Assembly: GCF_014384705.1 (NCBI RefSeq)
Contig: NZ_JACRSN010000001.1
Location: forward strand, 124,001-188,000
Origin: Yeguia hominis
GTDB lineage: Bacteria; Bacillota; Clostridia; Oscillospirales; Acutalibacteraceae
DNA: 64,000 nucleotides
Direction: 5' to 3'
The position numbers and the translations under genes are program-made. Every line of letters begins with the position of its first letter. Positions within the stretch are counted from its first letter, which is position 1. Of this stretch, positions 55,334 to 63,384 are shown piece by piece. The notes under the pieces were generated by a model, which saw only the letters and a program-made list of their open reading frames with translations, was not told where the DNA came from and did no database searches.

Positions 55334-55376
55334 CGGTTTTTCTGGCGGTTCCGTATAGAAAAGAGGTGACCGCGCA

Positions 55377-56003
55377 TTGAGCAACGAACTCGCACCGACC
55401 AAGGGAAATCTTCTTGCTGTCAAGAAATCCCTCGCCCTGGCCAAAACCGGCTTTGAGCTGCTTGACCGAAAACGAAATATCCTGATCCGGGAAATGATGT
55501 CGCTGATCGACCGTTCCAACACGATTCAAAGCCAAATCGACCAGACCTATGCGGCGGCGTATCTGGCGCTGCAAAAGGCCAATATCACGCTGGGTATTTG
55601 CAATGCGCTTTCCGGAACGGTTCCGGTCGAGGAAAGCCTGTCGCTTTCTTACCGAAGCGTGATGGGAGTCGAAATCCCGAAGGTCACCATAGATCCCACG
55701 CTGGAGCCTGCTCCGTTCGGCCTTTACACTTCCAATACGCTTCTCGATGACGCCTATCTGAAATTTAATCAGGTAAAACTTCTCACAGTCGAGCTTGCCG
55801 AAGTGGAAAACAGCGTATACCGTCTGGCCGCAGCCATTAAAAAGACGCAAAAGCGCGCAAATGCGCTGAAAAACATTGTCATTCCGCGCTATACCGCGCT
55901 TGTCAAATCCATTTCAGAATCCCTTGAGGAAAAAGATATCGAGGAGTTCTCCCGCATGAAAACTATCAAAAACTATAAACTGAAAAAGAGCGGTCGTGCA
56001 TAA
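55377..56003 (+). CDS. ntpD: V/A-type ATPase subunit D
   Basis: The 208-residue rotor shaft, a long two-helix coiled coil. The family start LAPTKGNLLAVKKSLALAKTGFELLDRKRNIL and the late segment VYRLAAAIKKTQKRANALKNIVIPRY are diagnostic. The start is TTG about nine bases after GAGGTGA. It is the last gene of the operon; a terminator overlaps its final codons. Confidence 0.95.
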   Translation: MSNELAPTKGNLLAVKKSLALAKTGFELLDRKRNILIREMMSLIDRSNTIQSQIDQTYAAAYLALQKANITLGICNALSGTVPVEESLSLSYRSVMGVEIPKVTIDPTLEPAPFGLYTSNTLLDDAYLKFNQVKLLTVELAEVENSVYRLAAAIKKTQKRANALKNIVIPRYTALVKSISESLEEKDIEEFSRMKTIKNYKLKKSGRA

Positions 56004-56016
56004 CGCCGCTCTTTTT
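55983..56016 (+). terminator. terminator of the V/A-ATPase operon
   Basis: AAAAGAGCGG (55984-55993) pairs with CCGCTCTTTT (56006-56015), followed by T. The upstream arm lies inside the last codons of ntpD. The converging helicase gene ends 26 bases further on and may use it in the opposite direction. Confidence 0.85.
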
Positions 56017-56041
56017 GGCGTTCAAAACGCTTTCTTCTATT

Positions 56042-58396
56042 TTATTTGTTTGCATCTTTTTGCGGCGTCTCCCAAAACGAACGAAGCGCCTCCTCGATTT
56101 CCTCCGGCCTCCGCAAAAAGCGCAGATGGCTCCAATGCGGCGGAAAAAGCCGCCGGTAAGCCGCCTGCGAAAAACGGCTGTCAATCAGGAGCACTGCGCC
56201 GCGATCTGTCTGCGACCGAATGACGCGTCCGGCTGCCTGCAGGACCTTGTTCATTCCGGGGAAGCGATATGCAAAGTCAAATCCCGCACCGTTTACCCCA
56301 TCGTAATACGCCCGCAGAAGTTCCTGCTCCCGTTCGACCTTCGGCAAACCGGTTCCGATGATCGCAGTTCCAATCAGCGCCTCTCCCGGCAGGTCAATTC
56401 CCTCCGCAAAAACGCCGCCAAGCACACAGAAACCTGTCACCGCCTGTTCCTGGTTGCGGAACTGTCGGAGAAACGCCTCGCGGTCGGCTTCCTCCATCCC
56501 ACCGCTCTGTAGAATCAGGCGATGCTCCGGATACCGCTGGCAAAATACCGCATGGACCGCATTCATATATTGATAGGAAGGAAAATAGACCAGATAGTTT
56601 CCCTGTTTCCCGGAAAGGAAGGCATGCAGCAGGTCACAAACCGGTTCAATATTGCGCTCCCGATCTGCATATCGAAGACTGATTCCATCTGCACAGAGCA
56701 GCAGCAGATTTTCCTGCGGAAACGGAGACGGCAGCGCATACGACTTCGCGGTCTCCCCGCCGCCCAACACCGACCGGTAATACCCGGGCGGTGCAAGTGT
56801 TGCGGAAAATAAAACGGCCGCCCTTCCACGCGCCAGCGCCTGATCATTCAGCGCAGACGGGTCGAGGCATAACAGCGAAACCTGCATGTCTTTGGGTTGC
56901 GGAACAACCGTCATGACAAACCGCGCATCGAACAAATCCGAAATTTTGAGAAAAAACCGAACCGCAAAGAACACCGGCAGCACCTCTGCCCGAAGCACAT
57001 GTTCCCGATTCTTCTCCAGCCATGCACTGCAAGCTGCTGCCAGTTTTTCCAGCGGCTGCAGCAGCGTTTCCGGAATCTCCTCATATTCTGCATATGGCTG
57101 TTCTCCGCACGCTTTTTTCAGCGCCAGAAACGCCGTATTGACTTTTCCAAGCGCGCGGAATAACTCTCCTTTGGGAAATTGCTTGCGCAATGCCAAAAAC
57201 ATACTTTTTTGCAAACGTGCGGTATACATTTCCCGCGATCGCGCCACCAGGTTGTGCGCCTCGTCCACCAAAAAGGTATAGGCGCCGGAGCGCTCTGAAA
57301 AAAAGCGGCGCAAGTACACAACTGGGTCAAAAAGATAATTATAGTCGCAGACGATGACATCGCACCACAGGGATAAATCGAGAGAGAGTTCAAACGGGCA
57401 GACCATCGCTTCTTTTGCCGCGTGTTCCAATTCCTCCCGCGTAAAGGAATCCTCTTTTTGCAAAAGGGAATAGAGCACCGAATTGATGCGGTCATAGTAT
57501 CCGTTTGCGTAAGGACATTCCTCCGGCGTACAGATGCAGTCTTCCTGAAAACAGATTTTTTCCTTTGCTGTAAGCGTCACACTTTTCAGGTGCATTCCGC
57601 CCTCACGCATTTTGGAAAGTGCTTCTGCGGCGCTTTGCCTGGAAATGGTTTTGGCCGTTAAATAAAAAATCCGCTCGGTCTTTCCCTCACCCATTGCTTT
57701 CAGCGCAGGAAACAACGTCGAAATGGTCTTGCCCGTCCCTGTCGGGGCCTGACAGAACAACCGCGTTCCTTCACAAACCGCCCGATAGACGACACCTGCA
57801 AATGCTCTTTGGCCTGCACGATACGCTGAAAACGGAAACGCAAGCGCACGCAAAGAACGGTCGCGCTGCATACTCCAGTCCCGCAGAAACATTGCCCAGC
57901 GTTCATATTGGCGCAGCAAATCCAGATAAAAAAATTCCAATTCCGCCAGCGTATATTCGCGCAGGAATCGTTTGATTTCATGCGTATCCGCTTGATAATA
58001 TGTTAGCTGCACCTGCATCTCCGAAAGATCCTGTTGCAGTCCATAAAAATAGGCATAGCACATCGCCTGCGCCCAATGCACCGGACAAAAGTCCTCTGTA
58101 ACCCGATCAAACGGCTGAACCGTTGTCTTGATTTCATCAAGCACAATCATTCCGTCTCTTTCCAGAATACCATCTGCACGTCCCTCAACCGTATAGACAA
58201 AATCGCCTAATTCGGTTGTCAGAGAAAGGAAGACTTCTGTTTTTGCATTTTCGCCGTATGCTTTCTGCAGACGCCGATGAATGCGTGCGCCTTCCAACGC
58301 ACGGTCTGCCCCGCCGCCTTCTCCCGGCGTAATGCTGCCGCTTTGTAAAAGAAATTCTACCAGTTCTCGTACAGACAATTTTACCGAAAACGCCAT
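56042..58396 (-). CDS. PD-(D/E)XK nuclease - Fe-S DinG/Rad3-type helicase fusion
   Basis: A 784-residue protein. The N-terminal 175 residues form a Cas4/RecB-like nuclease domain, with D75 in EGRADGIL and E88xK90 in LDEIK. A superfamily 2 helicase follows: Walker A APTGTGKT (217-224), DEAH at 378-381, and QAAGRVIRSQTDRG in motif VI. Cysteines at 282, 287, 289, 294 and 333 (CFQEDCICTPEEC, VCPFEL) are placed as in XPD/DinG, where four hold a 4Fe-4S cluster. A role in DNA repair or in clearing unusual DNA structures is inferred. The ATG at 58396 follows AAAGGAGG by seven bases. Repeat array 2 starts about 100 bases upstream. Confidence 0.9.
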   Translation of the reverse strand: MAFSVKLSVRELVEFLLQSGSITPGEGGGADRALEGARIHRRLQKAYGENAKTEVFLSLTTELGDFVYTVEGRADGILERDGMIVLDEIKTTVQPFDRVTEDFCPVHWAQAMCYAYFYGLQQDLSEMQVQLTYYQADTHEIKRFLREYTLAELEFFYLDLLRQYERWAMFLRDWSMQRDRSLRALAFPFSAYRAGQRAFAGVVYRAVCEGTRLFCQAPTGTGKTISTLFPALKAMGEGKTERIFYLTAKTISRQSAAEALSKMREGGMHLKSVTLTAKEKICFQEDCICTPEECPYANGYYDRINSVLYSLLQKEDSFTREELEHAAKEAMVCPFELSLDLSLWCDVIVCDYNYLFDPVVYLRRFFSERSGAYTFLVDEAHNLVARSREMYTARLQKSMFLALRKQFPKGELFRALGKVNTAFLALKKACGEQPYAEYEEIPETLLQPLEKLAAACSAWLEKNREHVLRAEVLPVFFAVRFFLKISDLFDARFVMTVVPQPKDMQVSLLCLDPSALNDQALARGRAAVLFSATLAPPGYYRSVLGGGETAKSYALPSPFPQENLLLLCADGISLRYADRERNIEPVCDLLHAFLSGKQGNYLVYFPSYQYMNAVHAVFCQRYPEHRLILQSGGMEEADREAFLRQFRNQEQAVTGFCVLGGVFAEGIDLPGEALIGTAIIGTGLPKVEREQELLRAYYDGVNGAGFDFAYRFPGMNKVLQAAGRVIRSQTDRGAVLLIDSRFSQAAYRRLFPPHWSHLRFLRRPEEIEEALRSFWETPQKDANK

Positions 58397-58495
58397 CTTT
58401 CTTCCTCCTTTCCCCATTGTGTGATTCTATGGAGAACGTAATGAAAACGCTCCGTTATGAAGCGGGAAATGTTCAACGCCTACATAGAAAAACAA

Positions 58496-59135
58496 TGCGT
58501 CAGCACCACGGCGTTTGGGTTATTTTAGCGCAGCTTCAATGTTCCAATCGCCAAAGCGCAGCTTTGCTGGGGCCAGAATATCTGGCTCTGCGCGATGCGC
58601 CAGCACCACGGCGTTTGGGTTATTTTAGCGCAGCTTCAATGTTCCAATCGCCAAAGCGCAGCTTTGCTGGGGCCAGAATATCTGGCCCTGCGCGATGCGT
58701 CAGCACCACTGCGTTTGGGTTATTTTAGCGCGGCTTCAATGTTCCAAACGCCAAAGCGCAGCTTTGCTGGGACCAGAATATCTGGCCCTGCGCGATGCGT
58801 CAGCACCACGGCGTTTGAGTTATTTTAGCGCAGCTTCAATGTTCCAATCGCCAAAGCGCAGCTTTGCTGGGGCCAGAATATCTGGCCCTGCGCGATGCGT
58901 CAGCATTGCGGCGTTTGGGTTATTTTAGCGTAGCTTCAATGTTCCAAACGCCAAAGCGCAGCTTTGCCGGGGCCAGAATATCTGGCCCTGCGCGATGCGT
59001 CAGCACCACGGCGTTTGGGTTATTTTAGCGTAGCTTCAATGTTCCAAACGCCAAAGCGCAGCTTTGCCGGGGCCAGAATATCTGGCCCTGCGCGATGCGT
59101 CAGCATTGCGGCGTTTGGGTTATTATAACACATCC
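58496..59135 (+). repeat. tandem-repeat array 2: six exact 100-bp units plus a partial unit
   Basis: Units begin with GCGTCAGCAC or close variants at 58497 and every 100 bases to 58997; a partial seventh starts at 59097 and ends in GGTTATTATAACACATCC (59118-59135). A degenerate unit is visible before the first (AATGTTCAACGCC near 58468). Unit hairpins are AGC-GCA-GCT, CAAAGC-GCA-GCTTTG and GGGCCAGA-ATA-TCTGGCCC, the last nested in GCGCA/TGCGC. Units differ by only a few substitutions (for example CACCACGG versus CATTGCGG, CAGCTT versus TAGCTT). Open frames of about 75-100 codons in it are repetition artefacts. It is related in plan to array 1 and likewise lies between divergent genes. Confidence 0.95.
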
Positions 59136-59499
59136 CCCCTGCTTCCGTACAGAACACCCGCAAAATATCTCCGGATGAAAACGCCAATTATTCTAAATCG
59201 GAATATTTTCTCTCAACACACTATGTTATAATACATTTATTCTACTGCAGATCATCTTTTTTTGTATGGAATCAAACTTTTTTCTTCTTTCTGTAGGAAT
59301 TCCTGCATTGCAGGCCTTGCCCTGACAAAAGGCGGAAGGGAATTGGCCTTTGCTTTTTCGAAAAATTTCGCAAAAAACCACGTTTTTTCTGCATTTTCCT
59401 GCAAAAAATGCATTTTCTTTTTTGCGAATCTCGTAAAGCAAATTCACTTTCCTGAAAGCTTTTTGCCTTGTCAGATGATTTTGATTGGAGGTGTCCGAT
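59136..59499. other. AT-rich intergenic region upstream of the NfeD gene
   Basis: No gene is supported here. A TATAAT (59227-59232) could be a -10 element, but its -35 partner is weak. Further down are poly-A and poly-T tracts and an A/T hairpin, GCATTTT with AAAATGC (near 59394-59412), followed by T-rich DNA. A long untranslated leader for the NfeD-SPFH pair is possible. Confidence 0.4.
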
Positions 59500-59943
59500 T
59501 TGGAGTCCGTTATGCCCTATATTTGGCTCGTCGTCATCGTTCTTTCCATTGTAATTGAAGCCGCTACCGCACAACTCGTCTCCATCTGGTTTGTCGCCGG
59601 CGGCCTTGCCGCACTGATCGCCGGAATGTGCGATGCTGCAATCTGGCTGCAAATTCTTCTATTTCTTCTGGTTACCGGAATTGCACTTCTCGCAACCCGG
59701 CCGCTGGTCAAACGGATGATGCACTTTAAACGAACGGAAACCAACGCGGATCGATATATCGGAAAAGAAGGCGTTGTAACCGTGTCGATTGATAATATCC
59801 AGGGAACCGGCCAGGTTATGGTTCTCGGATCCCACTGGACTGCCCGCTCCGTCGACGGAACGCCGATTCCGGCTGGCGCCGACGTCATTGTAAACCGGAT
59901 CGAGGGCGTCAAAGTTTTGGTCTCTTTAAAACAGCCCTCTTAA
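59500..59943 (+). CDS. NfeD-like membrane protein
   Basis: A 147-residue protein with two or three membrane segments in the first 75 residues (IWLVVIVLSIVIEAATAQLV, LQILLFLLVTGIALLATRP) and a C-terminal OB-fold domain (about 85-145: YIGKEGVVTVSI, GQVMVLGSHWTARSVDGTPIPAGADVIVN). This is the short NfeD1b type that works with SPFH/flotillin proteins in membrane microdomains, and an SPFH gene follows 42 bases later. The start is TTG eight bases after GGAGG; an upstream TTG overlaps that site. Confidence 0.92.
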   Translation: MESVMPYIWLVVIVLSIVIEAATAQLVSIWFVAGGLAALIAGMCDAAIWLQILLFLLVTGIALLATRPLVKRMMHFKRTETNADRYIGKEGVVTVSIDNIQGTGQVMVLGSHWTARSVDGTPIPAGADVIVNRIEGVKVLVSLKQPS

Positions 59944-59985
59944 AACGGGGCTGTTGATAAAAATAATATGCAGGAGGAGTTTTTC

Positions 59986-60888
59986 ATGGAGCTGATCATC
60001 ATCGCCGCTCTGCTGATCCTAGTCATTCTCATCGCAATCGCCAACATTAAAGTTGTCCCACAGGCAAATGCTTATGTACTCGAACGCCTGGGCGCATACC
60101 GCTGTACATGGGGTACCGGCTTGCACATTAAAATTCCTTTCATCGACAAAATCTCCCGTCAGGTTTCCCTGAAAGAACAGGTCATCGACTTCCCGCCGCA
60201 GCCGGTTATTACGAAAGATAACGTCACCATGCAGATTGATACGGTCGTCTATTTTCAGATTACGGACCCCAAGCTGTATACCTACGGCGTCGAACGTCCG
60301 ATTGCAGCCATTGAAAACCTCTCTGCGACAACGCTGCGCAACATCATCGGCGAAATGGAGCTGGACAGCACCCTGACCTCTCGTGACGTCATCAACGCCA
60401 AGATTCGCGGTATTTTGGACGAGGCGACCGATGCCTGGGGAATTAAAGTCAATCGTGTGGAGCTGAAAAACATCCTGCCGCCGGCGGCCATTCAGGACGC
60501 TATGGAAAAACAGATGAAGGCCGAACGGGAACGCCGCGCAAAGATTTTGGACGCGGAAGGTGAAAAACGCAGCGCTATTTTGATCGCAGAAGGCCACAAA
60601 GAATCTGCGATTCTCCGCGCGGATGCAATGAAAGAAACGAAAATTCGTGAAGCGGAAGGCGAGGCGGAAGCGATTCTCTCCGTCCAGCGCGCGCTGGCGG
60701 ACAGCCTGAAGCTGCTCAACGAAGCCAGCCCGAACGAGCAGGTTATCGCTCTGAAGAGTCTGGAAGCGTTCTCAAAAGCGGCTGACGGAAAAGCGACCAA
60801 AATTATCATTCCTTCCAACATTCAGTCTCTGGCCGGTCTGGCGACCTCTCTACGGGAACTGGTCACAGATGCGCCGAAAGCGGAATAA
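59986..60888 (+). CDS. SPFH/band 7 domain protein (stomatin/QmcA type)
   Basis: A 300-residue membrane-anchored scaffold. An N-terminal hydrophobic segment (about 1-22) is followed by the SPFH domain (KVVPQANAYVLERLGAYRCTWGTGLHIKIPFID, then VDFPPQPVITKDNVTMQIDTVVYFQI-type sequence to about 185). A charged coiled coil covers 185-240 (KQMKAERERRAKILDAEGEKRSAI). The protein is thought to oligomerise in the membrane and to affect protease activity or lipid domains. It pairs with the NfeD gene. The ATG follows GGAGGAG by six bases. Confidence 0.95.
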   Translation: MELIIIAALLILVILIAIANIKVVPQANAYVLERLGAYRCTWGTGLHIKIPFIDKISRQVSLKEQVIDFPPQPVITKDNVTMQIDTVVYFQITDPKLYTYGVERPIAAIENLSATTLRNIIGEMELDSTLTSRDVINAKIRGILDEATDAWGIKVNRVELKNILPPAAIQDAMEKQMKAERERRAKILDAEGEKRSAILIAEGHKESAILRADAMKETKIREAEGEAEAILSVQRALADSLKLLNEASPNEQVIALKSLEAFSKAADGKATKIIIPSNIQSLAGLATSLRELVTDAPKAE

Positions 60889-60970
60889 GTCAGGTTCACC
60901 AAAAACCGGATTTGTTTTGTGTGTGCTTTGACGCGCCACGCTGAATTTTCAAAAGAACCGAAAGAAGCGG

Positions 60971-60999
60971 TTGAATTTCTTCCGCGAATCCGATACAAT
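60971..60999 (+). promoter_or_regulatory. promoter of the purine operon
   Basis: TTGAAT (60971-60976) and TACAAT (60994-60999) are 17 bases apart. Transcription should begin near 61006, about 160 bases before purE. Confidence 0.82.
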
Positions 61000-61017
61000 G
61001 AAAGTATCATCAGGAGT

Positions 61018-61069
61018 GGGAGGCGTGTTTCATGAATTTTTTGAGAGAAAACGGACACGACGGCCTCCC
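61018..61069 (+). promoter_or_regulatory. structured leader of purE: hairpin that would mask a ribosome binding site
   Basis: GGGAGGCGTGT (61018-61028) can pair with ACACG (61055-61059) and CCTCCC (61064-61069), leaving a four-base bulge. The paired GGGAGG is the ribosome binding site of a 16-codon ORF whose ATG lies in the loop. Together with the terminator at 61090-61117 this looks like a regulated leader. It does not fit the purine or PRPP (ykkC) riboswitch consensus as I know them. Confidence 0.5.
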
Positions 61070-61082
61070 CATCTCATTATAA
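61032..61082 (+). CDS. possible 16-codon leader peptide upstream of purE
   Basis: ATG eight bases after GGGAGG opens a frame encoding MNFLRENGHDGLPISL, ending in TAA eight bases before the leader terminator. The spacing and the strong site are what one expects for a translated attenuator peptide. The residues show no run of one amino acid that would point to a specific sensor. It could be a chance frame. Confidence 0.35.
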   Translation: MNFLRENGHDGLPISL

Positions 61083-61089
61083 TCTTTTT

Positions 61090-61117
61090 GCGGGCTGTTT
61101 GCGCAGCCCGCTTTTTG
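61090..61117 (+). terminator. leader terminator upstream of purE
   Basis: GCGGGCTG (61090-61097) pairs with CAGCCCGC (61104-61111), followed by TTTTTG. It lies between the promoter and purE, so it should be conditional. Confidence 0.82.
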
Positions 61118-61166
61118 ATTTTCAGAGAGACTTCAAACTTCTGGACAAAAAAGGAGCGAAACTGCA

Positions 61167-61667
61167 ATGAACAAAAAGGTTGCCGTTATTATGGGAAGCG
61201 ACAGCGATTTTCCTGTCGTCAGCGCAGGAATCAAGCGTCTGAAAGCACTTGACATCCCGTTTGAAGTTCACGTGATGTCTGCACATCGCACGCCCGACCG
61301 CGCAGCGTCCTTTGCTGTATCGGCCGCAAAAGAGGGCTTTGGCGTTATCATCGCAGCAGCGGGGAAAGCGGCGCATTTGGCCGGTGTTCTTGCTGCCTAT
61401 ACGACCCTTCCTGTCATTGGAATTCCGATGAAAACTTCCGATATGGGCGGTTTGGATTCTCTGCTCTCCACCGTTCAGATGCCTTCCGGCATTCCGGTCG
61501 CCGCAGTTGCCATCAACGGGGCGGACAACGCCGCCATTTTGGCTGCCGAAATTCTTGCTGTCACAGACGCTTCGCTTTCTGAAAAGCTTCAGGACATGAA
61601 GCGGCAAATGGCAGAATCTGTTGCAAAAAAAGACGCTGCGCTTGAAAAAGAAATTGCAGCGCTTTAA
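61167..61667 (+). CDS. purE: N5-carboxyaminoimidazole ribonucleotide mutase
   Basis: Class I PurE: moves the carboxyl group of N5-CAIR to form CAIR in purine synthesis. The 166 residues show MGSDSDFPVVSAG (the SDSD phosphate loop, residues 10-21), the catalytic histidine in MSAHRTPDRA (H40), IAAAGKAAHLAGVLA and MPSGIPVAAVAINGADNAAILAAEIL. The length is that of the stand-alone bacterial enzyme, which requires PurK. The ATG follows AAAAAAGGAG. It is the first gene of the cluster purE-purM-purN-IMP cyclohydrolase. Confidence 0.97.
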   Translation: MNKKVAVIMGSDSDFPVVSAGIKRLKALDIPFEVHVMSAHRTPDRAASFAVSAAKEGFGVIIAAAGKAAHLAGVLAAYTTLPVIGIPMKTSDMGGLDSLLSTVQMPSGIPVAAVAINGADNAAILAAEILAVTDASLSEKLQDMKRQMAESVAKKDAALEKEIAAL

Positions 61668-61711
61668 AAGCTCTTAAAAAGCTCTTACGTATTTTAGAGG
61701 AGGAACTACGG

Positions 61712-62746
61712 ATGAACAGCTATAGTGCCAGCTACAAGGCTGCCGGTGTCGACGTCACAGCAGGATACCAGGCAGTCGAACTGATGAAACAGCACGTCGC
61801 GCGCACCGTAACCCCCGGTGTTCTCAATGGACTCGGTGGATTCGGCGGCGCATTCAAACCGGATTTTGCAGGCATGGAGGAACCTGTTCTCGTTTCCGGC
61901 ACAGACGGCGTCGGAACCAAACTGCGGATTGCGTTCCTGCTGGACAAGCATGACACCGTCGGAATTGACTGCGTCGCCATGTGCGTCAACGACGTCGTGT
62001 GCAGCGGTGCTTCGCCGCTCTTTTTCCTGGACTATATCGCGGTCGGAAAAAACTACCCGGAAAAGGTTGCGCAGATCGTCTCCGGCGTTGCAGAAGGCTG
62101 TGTGCAGTCCGGATGCGCGCTTGTCGGCGGCGAAACCGCTGAGATGCCGGGATTTTATCCGGTAGACGAATACGACCTCGCCGGCTTCTGCGTGGGAATG
62201 GCCGACCGCAAAAACATGATCGACGGCTCTTCGGTGCAGGCCGGTGACGTTCTAATCGGGCTGCCCTCCTCCGGTGTGCACTCCAATGGTTTTTCTCTTG
62301 TGCGCAAGCTCTTCAATATCAGTGAGCGCAACATCAACATGTACATGGCGGATCTCGGCATGACGCTGGGGGAATGTCTTTTGACACCGACAAAAATTTA
62401 TGTAAAGCCGTTGCTTGCAGCGATGCAGAAGGTCTCCATCAATGCGGTCTCTCACATTACCGGCGGCGGATTCTATGAAAACATTCCGCGGATGCTGCCG
62501 AAGGGGCTTTCCGCCAAAATCGAGAAACAATCGATTCCGGTGCTGCCGATCTTCACTTTGATGCAGGCGCAGGGCCGGATTGTAGAGCGCGATATGTACA
62601 ACACCTTTAATATGGGGGTCGGCATGTGTGTTGCCGTCGCAAAAGAAGAGGCCGACGCTGCGCTCTGCGCATTCCGTACAGCCGGCGAATCGGCCTTTAT
62701 CATGGGGCATGTCGTCAAGGGGGACGACGGGGTGGAATTATGCTGA
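61712..62746 (+). CDS. purM: phosphoribosylformylglycinamidine cyclo-ligase (AIR synthetase)
   Basis: Closes the imidazole ring to give AIR, using ATP. It is 344 residues long. The start SYKAAGVDVTAGYQAVELMKQHVARTV is followed by LVSGTDGVGTKLRIAF, DCVAMCVNDVVCSGASPLFFLDYIAVG, ALVGGETAEMPGFY and GLPSSGVHSNGFSLVRKL, all PurM hallmarks. It lies 44 bases after purE. Its last seven bases overlap purN. Confidence 0.97.
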   Translation: MNSYSASYKAAGVDVTAGYQAVELMKQHVARTVTPGVLNGLGGFGGAFKPDFAGMEEPVLVSGTDGVGTKLRIAFLLDKHDTVGIDCVAMCVNDVVCSGASPLFFLDYIAVGKNYPEKVAQIVSGVAEGCVQSGCALVGGETAEMPGFYPVDEYDLAGFCVGMADRKNMIDGSSVQAGDVLIGLPSSGVHSNGFSLVRKLFNISERNINMYMADLGMTLGECLLTPTKIYVKPLLAAMQKVSINAVSHITGGGFYENIPRMLPKGLSAKIEKQSIPVLPIFTLMQAQGRIVERDMYNTFNMGVGMCVAVAKEEADAALCAFRTAGESAFIMGHVVKGDDGVELC

Positions 62747-63384
62747 AAATTGCCGTCCTCGTTTCCGGCGGCGGAACCAATCTGCAGGCACTCCTTGACG
62801 CACAAGCGCGCGGGGAAATTCAAAACGGGCAAATTGCCTGCGTCATCTCCTCCAACCCGGACGCCTACGCGCTGACACGCGCCAAAAACGCCGGAATTCC
62901 GGGAGAAACACTTTCCCGAAAGGATTTTCCCTCTGCGGAAGCTTACGATCACGCGCTGCTCGATCTCCTTGACCGGTATCAGACGGATCTCATTGTCCTG
63001 GCAGGATTCATGACCATTATTCGGGAACCGATTGTCAATCGGTACAGCGGCAGGATTATCAATATTCATCCGGCGCTGATTCCGGCTTTCTGCGGCAAGG
63101 GATACTATGGGCTGCACGTCCATGAGGCTGCACTGGAGCGCGGCGTAAAACTCACCGGAGCAACAGTCCATTTTGTCAATGAGGTCTGCGACGGCGGTCC
63201 GATTATCCTGCAAAAAGCGGTTGCGGTCCTGCCGGACGACACACCGGAACGCTTGCAGCGGCGGGTTATGGAGGAGGCGGAATGGAAGCTTCTTCCCCTA
63301 GCCGTTTCCCTGTTTTGTGAAGGACGGCTTTCCGTCCAAGGCAACACCGTACAGATACTTGAGCGAAAGGAAGGCACTGCATGA
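62740..63384 (+). CDS. purN: phosphoribosylglycinamide formyltransferase
   Basis: Transfers a formyl group from 10-formyl-tetrahydrofolate to GAR. The 214 residues start KIAVLVSGGGTNLQALLDA (phosphate loop). The catalytic residues N109 and H110 are in IINIHPALIPAF, and D151 is in VNEVCDGGPII. The stretch after the active site (FCGKGYYGLHVHEAAL) is longer than the E. coli form, a variant common in Clostridia. The ATG lies within the end of purM and has GGGGTGG ahead. Its stop overlaps the next ATG (ATGA). Confidence 0.96.
   Translation: MLKIAVLVSGGGTNLQALLDAQARGEIQNGQIACVISSNPDAYALTRAKNAGIPGETLSRKDFPSAEAYDHALLDLLDRYQTDLIVLAGFMTIIREPIVNRYSGRIINIHPALIPAFCGKGYYGLHVHEAALERGVKLTGATVHFVNEVCDGGPIILQKAVAVLPDDTPERLQRRVMEEAEWKLLPLAVSLFCEGRLSVQGNTVQILERKEGTA

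Noticed and set aside
58417..58928. Open frames of 77-103 codons in array 2
   Set aside because: They are made of the same repeated segment read in successive frames, start at MRQHHG within each unit, and have no ribosome binding site.
60999..61166. Guanine/adenine or PRPP (ykkC-type) riboswitch ahead of purE
   Set aside because: The conserved loop-loop and core sequences I know for these classes are absent; only the stem, mini-ORF and terminator are visible.
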